Below, piece after piece: positions 35,281-46,851 of a DNA stretch of 64,000 bases. The notes beneath the pieces were generated by a model. The model made no database searches. It was not told where the DNA came from and saw only the letters and a list, made by a program, of their open reading frames with translations. The position numbers and the translations under genes are program-made. Location of the stretch: positions 3,224,001 through 3,288,000 of the forward strand of contig JAPYXD010000727.1 of the NCBI GenBank assembly GCA_030998225.1. The letters are read 5' to 3'. Every line of letters begins with the position of its first letter. Positions within the stretch are counted from its first letter, which is position 1. Origin of the DNA: Diplolepis rosae. Lineage: Eukaryota; Arthropoda; Insecta; Hymenoptera; Diplolepididae.

Positions 35281-35709
35281 GGAAAAATTTATAAAAATGA
35301 CACGTGATAGAGAGAGATAATTGTAATATTTTCCGTCTGCATACAAAGGAGGTATGAAAGTACCCTAAGGCAGCATTATTTATTAACCTAATTAAAATCT
35401 TAGGATCTGTAGGTATAGAATCATTTAAATGTATTTTTATTATAACTTATTAAATTATAAAAATTTAGGATCAGATAAACTTTCCTTAGTGATTGTTACC
35501 CAATTATTCAACGTTTTAACTCGATATCTTAATTAATGTGGAAATGCAAAGGGCGAAAAAAAAGTGTCGGTAAGGTGCAGATCAGAAAGGCACAACCGAA
35601 TTACCGAAGCACCACGCACAGGTGCACGCGATTGGTCAGCGCTATGCAGAGATGGGTACGTAATTTGCTCTAGATAATTTACTTCGTTTTTTACAGCATT
35701 TCATCAGGC
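35281..35709. other. Intergenic
   Basis: AT-rich, with a slightly GC-richer patch around 35570-35655. No gene or repeat family recognised. Confidence 0.35.
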
Positions 35710-35835
35710 TTTTACGTCTCTAGTTTTTTACACAATGTATTTTTTTTTGTGGTGGGGTATAAATAACGTAAAATACATGTTACTTCGTGTAAAAAACCAT
35801 GTATTTTACGTAAAAAAGCTCGTATTACGCGTAAG
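35710..35835. repeat. Second copy of the TTTTACGTCTCTAG repeat
   Basis: Shares the starting block with 27820-27900, then shows inverted TTTTTTACACAATGTATTTT and AAAAAACCATGTATTTTACG segments, so the element is itself palindromic. Confidence 0.55.
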
Positions 35836-35837
35836 GG

Positions 35838-36000
35838 TGAGCCATGAGGGAAATTAGTAGAATAGTGGTAGAGAAGAATAGTGGAATTATTCACCGATAG
35901 TGTGATGGCTTTAGAGTTGAGAAATTCGTCAAATTCTTAAGCAATCGCACAATTGATCAATAACTATTCCACTTTTCTACTAATTTCTCTCATGGGACTC
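35838..36000. mobile_element. Small MITE with CATGAGRGAAATTAGTAG ends
   Basis: About 160 bases. The left end CATGAGGGAAATTAGTAGAA is matched by the complement of CTACTAATTTCTCTCATG on the right. No coding content; the target duplication is unclear. Confidence 0.6.
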
Positions 36001-36445
36001 CAGCCTAATCTAATTGCAAAAAACTGGCGTCATTGTGCGTTGACGGTTTGTTCATGAGCGGCATGAGCCGTTCTCGGGTCGGGGTTCCCCGGTTCCCGTT
36101 CCCGGGTAGTGCCAGGCAGCCCCCTGAATCTTGCTACCAAATGCATATTGCATAAGAAAAAATCAGCCCGCTTCGCGGGCACATTCTCATCGCTCGCAGG
36201 TTTGAGCGCGCCTAGGGCGTGTGATTTGATCGTCGCGCTTCGCGTTCCGTTCTTTCTGGACCTCGCACTCGGTCTTGTGCTCTTCGCATACATTTATGTT
36301 TATTTATTATAATTTGATACTGAAGCTCAAACCAATTTTATAATAATATTACAGATGATGTGAATTACACATTTTCTCAAAGTCACTCAATTTCTGTTTG
36401 AATTTAAGTGAAATAGGACATTCAATTTACTTAAGGCTCTATCAG
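36001..36445. other. GC-rich repeat-like block
   Basis: Contains GCGCTTCGCG-type motifs similar to those at the start of repeat R3, so it may be an extension of that element. The minus-strand frame 36030-36293 is arginine/alanine-rich and is most likely a by-product of GC content. Confidence 0.35.
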
Positions 36446-37549
36446 CCTCAAGGAACACATTCTCATTATGGCGCTCGCGCTTCGCGCTCGATTTTTTGTA
36501 TACATTTCAGTAACTTTTTAATAAATTACATGATTAAAATAATTTATTTTCTTCCAAATCTCTCAAAAAGAAAAAACAATCGTAGACTTTATTTAAGGAA
36601 ACGATTTTGTAGAACAACGCTTATTTCGTATCTCACATATTTTGGTGAAAAAAATCAAATTTTTTCAATATTAAAAATCAAAAAATTAAAATATACATCC
36701 TGTCGAGAAATTTCTCGATAAGAATGTGTAGACCTTATTTAGCCAAACAATTTTTCATCTAAAAGGTTTTTTGGTATCTCACATATTTTGTCTAAAAAAT
36801 GGAATTTTTGGATTTTAATCGTATTTTTGGAATTGAAACGAAAAATATGTGTTTTATCAGAAACTGTGTGAGACAAAATTTGTAGATATTTTTGAAATGA
36901 ACAACTTTGTATTCGTACGTTTTTTTCGTATTTCGAATATTATTGTTAAAAAATTGAATTTTGCATTTTCAATAGTTTTTTTAAAATTAAAAATAAAAAT
37001 ATGCATCTTATGAAAAAATATTACAATTCAAATTTGTAGGACTTTATGTAGAAAATAATATTGTATTATAACGTTTTTTCGTATCTCGTATAATTTAACT
37101 GGAAAATGGAATTTTGATATTGACTTTTTTCGAATTTGAATATGCTGTAAACATTTCTAATTTTGATATAATACAAAAATGTTATCAGGATAATTTGTAG
37201 AGATTTATGAGCACTATCAAAAACCAGGATTGGAATTTTTGATTTTTTCAAAAAATTATTTTCAAAAACACAAAAGTAGTGCTCAATCCCTCAATTTTGA
37301 TTGGATGTGGATGGTTAACGAACTTGTCCTTACTTTTTCAGCTCCGATAAAGTGTGCCAAAGCTCAATTCAATCTGATAATTCTATCGAGTTATATGCCG
37401 CACACGACCTACTACAGACAGACAGACAGACACTTTCATAAAAACCCTTTTTTCTGACTCAGGGGGTCTCAAAACGTAAAGATTTGATGAAAATTTCGAA
37501 AGTCATTTTTCACATAAAACCAATACCTTCTCATCCATGAGGAGAATGT
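36446..37549. mobile_element. Dispersed repeat R3, uninterrupted copy
   Basis: Matches 12195-12819 plus 13965-14510 and serves as the empty-site reference for the insertion at 12820. It ends in the hairpin TTCTCATCCATGAGGAGAA. No protein recognised. Confidence 0.75.
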
Positions 37550-39761
37550 AAAAAATTACGTGAAAGCTGACTGCCGCCGGTGGCAGCGCTGACCGTTGAT
37601 AGGCCCTAGATTCAAAAAAATGCATGAGAAAAAGCATCAAAATTTAACTTTCTCCTAATAAAAACTATTTTATCGCATTTTCTTATACATGATAATAATC
37701 TAATAAGATTTTCATATTTTGTACAAAAATTTATTCTTTTCGAAAAGGTTAAGAAATTCACTTTAGGAAAAAATCTAATTACCAAATTCTGGCGGGAATT
37801 GCATTATTTGTGTCATGTTCTTTATTTTATAATTGTTTTGCGTTAATTTAAATATTAATACTAATAATTAATGTCGTTATTATCAAATTTGATTATTTTT
37901 TATATTATATAACATATTACAATAAATACAATATAGTATATACACTATATATTACTACTGTAATTAAATCAAACTTTTTTTAAAATATAAACATTTCAAA
38001 AATACTGTTTGAAATTTGAACTAATAATTTGTTAATATTGTACCATGAAATAAATTATTAATTAATGAAATATATTATGAATATATTATTATAATATATT
38101 ATAGTTTAAAGCAGTGAAATAGTTGAGGTCTCTCATAAGTGCTCTGAAACAATTTCTTTATCTACAAATATACTTTACTTATTTTTCTATTTATGTATAT
38201 ATTACATATTTAATCAATTTTTTAATTTACTTCTTTTTTATTTATCTGCGTTGTATTATTTTATTTTGAAATTCATGTTTCGTAAAATTATGAATTTAAG
38301 TTTCTAATTCCTATTACTTTAGGAATTCTATGTAATTCGGTAAAACTGTAAGCATTAAAAAGTAAGGAATCTAAATTAACAAAAAATCTGAACTCATATT
38401 CTTTTTTAAAGTACAAAACTTTATTCTAATAACAAAATTATTAGAAATCAGACATTTTTTTCCGCTTCAAGACAATCCAATTTTAACGAGCTCACATTAA
38501 CTTCAATTCAGAATTTCAAAAAATATTCTTTCTCATCTCTTTTTTTATTTCAGTCACTTTTATTTATTTATTTTTTACTTCTATCAGACATAATGTTTGC
38601 AACTGAATTTATTTGCGATAAATATTTGAGAGACATTTATTGCGATGCAAAAGAAATTCATTGCACAGGTACAATTAATTAATATTGAGACATTAATCTT
38701 TATTATATTATGTAGTTAATTATTATTATCTCTATCAAATAAAATGTTTTGTTTTAAAACTAATCAAGAAAATAAATAATACTTTTACTCCATCGGTTGC
38801 ATAGGTTATTAACCTCTCTTGAAGAATATCTTCTAATCTTCTGGCTCAAAATGCTTTTCGCAAATCGCATGACCTGCTTTTAATTTCATATCATCCCGAA
38901 GGATAGTAATTTGCCATAATTTTATTGTATTTTCATCCTATGGTACAATTAAAAAACGAACTTTATCGGAGCAAGACTTATACCCGAATTTACACCAAAA
39001 TAGAAACATTTCACCATTTTTTGCACCAATTTATTTAGAACCTTTGTTTATACACTCGCGAATTTCATCTCAGTACCGCTCAAGAAGTCGAAAATTTGAA
39101 AATTTACAGGGAAAACTGAAAAGCTTAAAAGACTACATTTTATAATGTGATTTTCGTGTAAGTCGGCCCAATGAACAGTCAGCACCACCATGGCAGCCAG
39201 TCACAATTCATGTCATTTTCAACTCAGAGATGCAATGCAGGGGGCTGGTGCCATGGCCCATGTACTGCAAAGCGTGCAAAGCGTGCAAAGGGTGCAAATG
39301 GGTGCAAAGCCTGCAAAGTCATTTCATAACATAACGAACATAACCTTAAAATAACTAATTGGAACTAATATTATGAGTGGTTATCATTTATAACTATTAT
39401 ATAAAATAATACTGTAAATTATAATGTTCCTATACATCTTTTATACTGATATAATCTTAAAGATGTAAAATTTTAATTCAAAGCAAAGTCTGTATATTAT
39501 AAAATAAATTTTGCCTCTAAAAGCACGTGTGTTAATCGAATCAAGACTTCTGACTTTTTATGAAATTCAGGTAAGGTTAGAAATAAATCATTTATTTTGT
39601 CACGTGTGTTGCTTTTCGTTTCACAGTGGCTGTAGATAAGACAAAATGAAAATAGCTTTATCTTCGAAAATGAGTATAGGTTTAATTGTAATAATTTATT
39701 AATTTATTTTCCCACAGGAAATAATTTATAATAAATATTTAAAAAATCAGTGTTTTTCACC
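37550..39761. other. Intergenic, upstream of peptide deformylase
   Basis: Very AT-rich, with TATA-type palindromes near 37900-38110. A short tandem array of TGCAAAGCG-like units lies at 39267-39319. No gene recognised. The last few hundred bases presumably hold the deformylase promoter. Confidence 0.4.
39267..39319. repeat. Short tandem repeat, TGCAAAGSG units
   Basis: Six imperfect copies of a 9-10-base unit (TGCAAAGCG, TGCAAAGGG, TGCAAATGGG). Confidence 0.75.
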
Positions 39762-41112
39762 ATGAATCGAACACTCCGTAAACTTAAATTCTATGGCAAA
39801 CAATGTTTATTGCCAAAAAAGGTACATCCTCCATATCATCATGCTTGTCAAATTGGAGATCCTGTCCTTCGTAAAGTTACAAATCATGTGGAACCAGAAC
39901 TAATTAAAACAAAAGAATTTCAAAATGTAAATATTAATATTTATGTCATCGATTTTAAAAAGTAGTACATGTGTTGTGTAACAAGTGAGGGAAGTGGGAA
40001 GTACGCAGACTTCACGCGAGTTAGAATTGCACAACTTTCTTTCTATTGCACACGATATTTGTTTATAACAAATGTAAGTAATATGCCATTTACCGTTCGT
40101 GTAGAGCGTGCAGAAAGAAGTTCACCAAACAATTATTATTGGGTTATGAGTGTTAAAATCGACTCGATTAATTCAATAACTCGGATCAATTGCCAATTAT
40201 TTCCATTAACCGAAATAACCCAAACTTTTAAAGTTTACCATGGGGGTGCGTGAGAATTAAAACTGTAGGAAATGTAATATGTTTTCCTTGAATTTCGAAT
40301 GTGTAACAACGATGAAAATTACTCCGTTCCGACCTAAAATTGGTCATCTTAAGCACGCTCTACATGCGCAAGAAAATGGCACATTTCATGCATATGCTAT
40401 AAAAATGACATTGCAATTCTTTTAGTTTGAAAATTGGAATAAATACTTAAAAACTAACGCTTTGAATCTCGAGAAAATGTTAATATCTATTTATTAGCTT
40501 AATACAATATTACAGCAATGAATAAGCGAAAAACTACTTTCAGCTAATTGAACATTTAATTAAAATGATGAGATTATACGATGCGTATGGTTTATCAGCA
40601 CCACAAGTCGGTGTGCCCTGGCAAATTTTTATTGCTGAAGTAACTGCCAAACAAGTTAGATTAGCTGGACCAACAATGAGGAAAGAAGGGGAGCTTGAAG
40701 TTGTACCACTTAAAGTTTTTATTAATCCTACAATAAAGGTTATCAATCAAGAAATAGTTCAAAATAATGAAGGATGCGTGAGCATTTCATGTTTTGAAGC
40801 AGAAGTTCCTCGATATAAAGAAGTTTTAATAACTGGTTTAAACGCTTCTGGCGAGAAGCACGAATGGAAAGCTAAAAACTGGGCTGCCAGAATCGCTCAG
40901 CACGAAATGGATCACTTAAAAGTAATTTTCAGATTGATGTATGATTTTTATTTATGTTCAAAACACTATATATATGTTTAATTATAATTTTTATTTTTTA
41001 ACAGGGAGTATTATTTACCGATAAAATGAATCCAACCACACTTACTTTAACAAGTTGGGAAGAAGTAAATAAAACAAGAGGCAGAGTTAAATTATCATTT
41101 GAGCCCCAATAG
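39762..41112 (+). CDS. Peptide deformylase, probably mitochondrial
   Basis: Three exons, 39762-39926, 40544-40921 and 41005-41112, join in phase 0 at GT-AG boundaries to give 216 residues. The start ATG sits in context ACCATGA. The enzyme removes the formyl group from the N-terminal methionine of newly made organellar proteins. All three family motifs are present: GLSAPQVG (motif 1), EGCVS with the metal-binding cysteine (motif 2, usually EGCLS), and HEMDH with the two metal-binding histidines and catalytic glutamate (motif 3). The first ~25 residues are basic and lack acidic residues (MNRTLRKLKFYGKQCLLPKK), fitting a mitochondrial presequence. C-terminal helix DKMNPTTLTLTSW is normal. No lesions, so it should be functional. 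AATAAA at 41172 is the likely polyadenylation signal. Confidence 0.95.
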
Positions 41113-41171
41113 ATATTGATTAATTCAAGCTAAGGAACAAGTGTTTTGGAATAAGAAGTGACCTAAAAAGT

Positions 41172-41177
41172 AATAAA
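41172..41177 (+). terminator. Polyadenylation signal of peptide deformylase
   Basis: AATAAA 60 bases after the stop codon, followed by further overlapping AATAAA copies. Confidence 0.65.
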
Positions 41178-43245
41178 ATAAATAAAATAATTTTTATTTA
41201 CAATTCTTTGATTATTCTGAAATTTATGAATTACTTTGACTGTTTTATAATATGTAATTCTTTATCATTGTTATACTGCATGAAAAATAATTGTATCGTT
41301 AGTATGAGGCAGTTTTTATTGCAAAAAGTTATAATTTCTTTACAGCTTTTAAAAACATTTGATTTTTAAAATATTTTTTCCATGCGGCAAGAAATATTCT
41401 ACTTTTCAATTTGAAATTAGTGTATAATTTAAAAAAGGTGTTGAAATTATAAAAATTGTCAAGGAGGAATTTATTTTTTAGAGGTAAAGGAATAGAGAGA
41501 GCGGGGTAAGTTACAGGTTTTCAGGGAAAATTATGCACATTCTCTATCATCATTTACATACATATAGTTGTAAATATATTTCAGTTACAATCCTTTAATA
41601 TACTAGAAATTTTATACATTTATTTATAGATATATGTATTAGAAAGCGTTTAGTTTTCCCAGAATATTTTCGCTCTGCAATAATAGCTGAGAATTTACAT
41701 AATCATTACCAAATACGATTGTTGATTCAGAAATTGTACAATTTTGTTAACTTAAACCATTGTTACAGTAACATTACATTTTTAAATCTGTTACAGAAGT
41801 AGTATTTAAAAAAAGGAGTTGTACAAATTGAATTGTGCCGAAAAAAATGATTTACGAAATCTTTTTATTTATTTAGAAAATTCAGTTCTGTGTAGAATTG
41901 TGTTTTCATGACAATTCGCAAATAACATCACCTCTAAATGAATTAACTAATTTATATCACACAGCAGGAAGATTTAAAGTACATGCTATTTTTTTGCCTA
42001 TTTATAATTAGGAAAATAATCATTATGCATTCAAATTATATAAGCACCTTAATCTCTATTAGATTATGCACCATTCTTGTGAACACAAAGGAAAGTTGCA
42101 CCTACTTTTCTTTAAAATTTATAGCATCCATTTCTTTGTAAAATATGAATTTCCTATATTTTGGTTCGAAATTAATATAAACATGATTTTAGATATGTTT
42201 TTCGTAAATTACAAAAAATGATTATAAAAATTATGAGACAAATTTTTCGAATGAATATTAATTTTAATAGAGTAAGGTTGACTGTTCTAGACTTGCTAAA
42301 AAATTTTATGTTTTTAATATAGTAGAATGTTTTGTAAGGTAAAATAGGGAAAAAGTTTTGTTGAATCCTTAATTGATGACTAGACATGTAATGATAGATT
42401 TTAAAATTCAAGCATAGTAGTTTGAAAAAAATCTAATGTCCTGAGGTACATTCTTACGAATTTTCAGAAAGAAACCCTGAAGTGAATCATCGTGAAAATT
42501 GTATTTGCAGCATTTTAAAATTTGATTTTGATTCAAAAACGTATGGTAAGAAAAATGATCAAGTATGTCACTACATAAATAAGTAAATCAGTGATTAGTA
42601 AAAGGTGATAGATTATGCGGATTTTCAGGTCGCAAAATATAAAAAATGTTCATTTAAATTTTCTAACGAATTTATAAAACATTGGTCTTTAAACTTCCTA
42701 TTTTACCTATTATTGTTCAAACTAAAAATTTCTTTCGTTGGGAAACAATGCCACAAATCCCAAAATAAGAACACCCTAGGGCTCCACACATTAAACACCC
42801 CTATCTAAAAATTCGATATTATTAAAAAAAAATATAACGTTTATGAAACAAATAAAAATAATGTGTACCTAATTGATTTCCAATCAAAATTTTTTAGAAA
42901 CTTGAAGTATTATGAGGTGCAACTGAGCCTTAATTTCATACCTAAATATATACATTTATATATACATATATACAAGCATATAGTACACTTTCCATAATTA
43001 TATGACATTGATTGCTTTAAAGTTTATTCGTTTACAAAATATTTTTATAACAGTTCTTACTTTTATTTCAACGTCTACAGTAACGTGTTATATAAGTCAT
43101 TGGTCCATTGAACATTTGCTTATATTATTTAGGAATTTTTTCTACATATTTTCCGATATCACCTAAAAGGTGTGAGAAATGATTTATTTTTTCTTAATTT
43201 TGAAACGATTAAGTATAATAGTATATTATGTGCCTAGGCGCATAA
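41178..43245. other. Intergenic
   Basis: AT-rich. The short frames at 42172-42411 (minus) and 42605-42808 (plus) look random. No repeat family recognised by eye. Confidence 0.4.
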
Positions 43246-43356
43246 TGAGGGTTATTACGCAACGAGCGACAATGCTCACAGGAGATCGAAGCCAAGGCGT
43301 AGTCGAGGCGCGATCAGTCCTGCGAGCATTTTAAGCGAGTCTCGTAATTACCCTGA
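43246..43356. mobile_element. Small palindromic MITE (GAGGGTTATTACG ends)
   Basis: The left half TGAGGGTTATTACGCAACGA and the sequence around ATGCTCACAGGA are mirrored on the right by TCCTGCGAGCATT and CTCGTAATTACCCTGA. About 110 bases, GC-richer than its surroundings, no coding content. Confidence 0.6.
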
Positions 43357-44756
43357 AACCTGTCAGCTCGGGCGAGAGAGAGAGAGAGAGTGAATTGTGG
43401 GTTAAGCTGTCTCTCTCTAACGCCGAGGCTAACGGCTAACGCGGTCTCTCTTTTGCTCTCACCGAGTTTGCAAACTGACGTTGCCACTTACAGAGCGGTC
43501 TATGGCTTGTCTCCTCTATCTATAATATCTCTATGGTTTTTATGCGTACACTCGAATCTAATCTAGTATTCATCATGATTCTCGTCCATTGCACTTGATA
43601 TTTCGCGACTAGTTCCGGCCATTTTGATTTTCTCGATCTTGTGTAGTAGTAGCGTATTGTAATAGGGCATGCGCAGTGCAAATGTACAAGGCTTTGTCAG
43701 TACGGTGCCAACTTTGTACGAAGAAGAAGAAGAAGAAGATTACGCTCCGCTGTATGGTTATAGGCACATGCACAGTTCAATTTTGACATTACATTCCTCT
43801 GTATCGTTATACACAACATTACGCTACTCTCAACTGTAGCATAAAAACGAGTTTGCGCCGGAGGCACATAAATAATTTTTTGTTTAAAAGATCAGTAGTT
43901 TCGATCCAAAAAGTTTGAATAATTTTATTATCCTATTTAATGCATTTATTATTTAGGTTCGTAGTTGACTTGAAAAAATTTAATTTTTCTATAGAATAAT
44001 TAGTCTACTTTATTTTGATTGAGCTAAATAATGGTAATGCAATAAAATAATTTAATAATTCAAAAAAAGGAACTTTTCTGTAAAAAGGCACGCTATATAT
44101 GTATGATCAAGAAATGTAAAAAAGATTTCTTTATTACATGAGACTTGTTTAAAGTTTTTAAAACTCTTGAGAAAATGGTATAAGTGATTAATATGTCTTA
44201 CTCAATACCTGTATATTACAGCAAATAAAACTAACGATAAAAAATTATAAGTCTTATAATTTCGCATATGAATAATATTTTTTTCACATAAACGTAAAAG
44301 ACAGCTAATACATTTTTTCAATCTCTTACTTTAAATTACTGCAGATATCAATATCTCAAAACTTACAATAATCATTACGTATAGCACGAAATATTAATTT
44401 ATGTATTCAGTTATATTTATTTACAATATTCATGTTTTCATTGTTCCTCTAAAGAGTTAACTCTTTTATTAACTTTAAAGTATCTAGTAAACTTATTGAA
44501 GACTTTTTATATGACTTATAAATTGTTTTATATTTTTTAATAATTGTTAAAATTTGTGTGGGATATTAAAATAATTTTTTTTACAATTTAAATTTTATAT
44601 ATTTAGTGAAAAGTAAAATCCATTCTTTAAATAGTCAAAGGATTAATCAATTATTGCAGTTGGGTAGATATATATCGGTATTTTACTCCTATTATTGGCG
44701 TAACCAGCTAAGAAGATATTAACCAGGATATCTGGATTTATATCCAAGTGTGAACT
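43357..44756. other. GC-rich patch with microsatellites, then AT-rich DNA
   Basis: 43357-43870 is GC-rich and repeat-like, with a (GA)n run at 43373-43390 and a (GAA)n run at 43720-43739. The rest is AT-rich with nothing recognised. Confidence 0.4.
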
Positions 44757-44778
44757 CGTTGTTGCTGCGACGTATCTT

Positions 44779-44895
44779 CTAGTTGTCAGGATATATGTCC
44801 TCGTGTATGTGCATATTTCCATCTCCTGCCTTGACCTCGATGATGAGACAAACTTTCTTCTCTCGATTGCAGATGGAGAGGAATTCGCACCATAC
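44779..44895 (-). CDS. Possible terminal exon of an unidentified gene
   Basis: On the minus strand, after a good acceptor (CTTTGTTTTTAG), a frame of 38 codons ends at a TAG at 44779-44781. It begins VWCEFLSICNREKK and continues with a balanced, protein-like composition. The stretch is GC-richer than its surroundings. A second frame, in phase with the tachykinin-receptor donor at 48983, is also open for about 78 codons, so an alternative last exon of that receptor cannot be excluded. I do not recognise the protein and could not find its upstream exons. Confidence 0.25.
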   Translation of the reverse strand, partial: VWCEFLSICNREKKVCLIIEVKAGDGNMHIHEDIYPDN

Positions 44896-45190
44896 CTAAA
44901 AACAAAGTGATTAAAATTTTTAATAATTCAAAATTAAGAAACGTCGTAGCAAAATAGAAGTTCCAAATGAGCTTTAAAACTTCAGATCGAATATTTTGAT
45001 AAAAGATTACTTAACGGTAGGATTGTATAAATTTGTACTTTGTAATGATTGATGAGTGATGGAAGACAAAAACAACTTAATAAAATTCATGAAAGACCAT
45101 ATAGTGTTCTTTGAGAAGCTGTAATAAATGGTCGGAAATGAAATCAACTATTTATTTATTTTGTGTTGGTCCTGAAGGAAAATAAAATAA
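44896..45190. other. Non-coding, AT-rich
   Basis: Sequence upstream (minus-strand sense) of the possible exon 44779-44895. Nothing recognised. Confidence 0.35.
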
Positions 45191-45403
45191 CCCAGTGAAC
45201 ACTCACAGTTGTTACGTAATTGTCACATAACAGTTCTGTAAAAATGTCACACAAGTGTCGCAGTTACAGAACAAGAACTGTTATGGAACAGGTATGGAAC
45301 AATTACATAACGAATCTTGTTCTGTAACTGCGACACTTGTGTGACGAAATTTTTACAGAACTGTTATGTGACAATTACGTAACAACTGTGAGTGTTCACT
45401 GGG
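45191..45403. mobile_element. Palindromic MITE iterating GTTCTGTAA/TGTCACA motifs
   Basis: 213 bases with ends CCCAGTGAACACTCACAG and the exact complement, forming a near-perfect hairpin. The interior consists of repeated GTTACGTAATTGT, TGTCACA and GTTCTGTAA motifs. AA flanks both sides, consistent with a 2-bp duplication as in the element at 15214. Confidence 0.8.
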
Positions 45404-45537
45404 AAATAGCTTTTACATAATAAAGTTTGAGATTGGTATGGTATACGTCTGAGTATGTAGAATTCATAACAGAAAGTAAACGACATACGACTTACTTCAG
45501 ACAATATATTACATTCAAACAATTTAGTAATGGACGG

Positions 45538-45580
45538 AGTCAACGTTTCGGAAAATGATTATGTTGCCATCATTAGGACT
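45538..45580 (-). ncRNA. Degenerate hammerhead-ribozyme motif
   Basis: On the minus strand the order is AGTC, CTAATGA, TGGC to TTCC, GAAACGTT, GACT. Stem I (AGTC/GACT) is perfect, and the GAA-ACGT-T segment matches the motif at 13745. The core reads CTAATGA where CTGATGA is required, so self-cleavage is not expected. It is probably a relic of a Penelope-like element whose other parts are unrecognisable here. Confidence 0.5.
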
Positions 45581-46014
45581 AAAGAACATTTAAAAACGTT
45601 GATCTTGGAAACTTGACGTAACTAAGTTTAAAATTCCATAGTTTCCCTAGCGGACCCGATTTAGTGAACGGTCAGTGAATGCACTGACCATTCACTGACC
45701 TTGCAATATTATGAATAAGAACGGTAAAGAAACATTTAAGTCATTGAAATTATAATTCTGCGATCAAATTTGAATTATGTAGCTATAAATACAATAATTT
45801 TATTTTTTAGCGATAAAAACTAGAAAAACATTGTATACCTGTCATTAAAGGCGGTGCAGTGGTTCACCATTTGGGAACGTCTCCACCCTCAGGGTTAACC
45901 ATTGGTTGAAATGAAACACATCTACTTTTAATATCATTTCTACCGATGGCCAATTCTGACGGTAGAGACATTTCGCAAATTTTAAACCACTGTATTGCCT
46001 TCAATGACAAATAT

Positions 46015-46460
46015 AATAAGAAAGTTTGCGGATCGAAACCAAAATTAGCAAAGTTTGACCAAAGAAAGCCATTTATGGACGAACTTGTTGAAATATCTCG
46101 GAAACTAAAAAAGAGACATATATATATGGGCTTCATGTTTCGATTGCAGTCACATAGTGCTACAATTAAAAAATTATACAATAAATTAAAAATTGTGTTT
46201 AAAGTCCATATATATGTCTCTTTTTTAGTTTGTGGGATAATTTAACGGGTTCGTCCATAAATGGTTTCCTTTGATCAAACTTTGCTAATTTTGATTTTGC
46301 TCCGCAAGCTCAATTTTTAATTTATATTTTTTTTTTATTGTAGCACTACTATATGTCACTGTAATAAAAACCCGAAGTCCATATATATGTCGCTTTTTTA
46401 GTTTCCAAGATAATTCAAAAAGTTCGTCCATAAATGGCTTCCTTTGGTCAAACATTAAAA
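46015..46460. repeat. Three copies of a ~120-bp unit, two inverted
   Basis: 46015-46130 (GACCAAAGAAAGCCATTTATG through AAACTAAAAAAGAGACATATA) is repeated in inverse orientation at about 46200-46320 and again at about 46375-46460. The plus-strand frame at 45946-46245 runs through two inverted copies, so I do not accept it as a gene. Probably remnants of a small transposable element. Confidence 0.6.
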
Positions 46461-46851
46461 AAAATGTTCTACAATAAAAAATAAATGCCCAATTTGTAGA
46501 AAGTCATATATATGTTGTTTACTTTCTATTATGGAATAGCTTTTAGAATCCAAGCGAAAAGAGAGAGTGGAGATTAAAGAAAAATAAAAACCGTTCAATT
46601 CCCTCTATAAATACTCAGTCAAATAAACATTCCTGGAAAATGTAATATTCTTACTGAGGTAGAGTCAGTTTCAGGGCAAAGGAAAAAAAAGATTAAGGAT
46701 TTTAAGAGTAAAGGAAGGCTATGATAAAAAAAAAGATAAATACGTTTCATTTCTGAACGGGGGATGCGCTAGGAAATTAGGGTGCCGCAGTATTTGGTAG
46801 CGATGGTGATGATGATAATGGCTGTACACATAGTTCTAGTGCAGATGATAG
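46461..46851. other. 3' flank of the tachykinin receptor
   Basis: Likely the 3' untranslated region of the minus-strand receptor. AT-rich with no clear feature. Confidence 0.35.

Noticed and set aside
36030..36293. Arginine/alanine-rich frame of 87 residues
   Set aside because: Composition reflects the GC-rich repeat-like block; no splice context or homology.
45946..46245. Plus-strand 99-residue frame with a plausible start (MANSDGRDISQI)
   Set aside because: It runs through two inverted copies of a small repeat, and its 3' half is read from the inverse copy.
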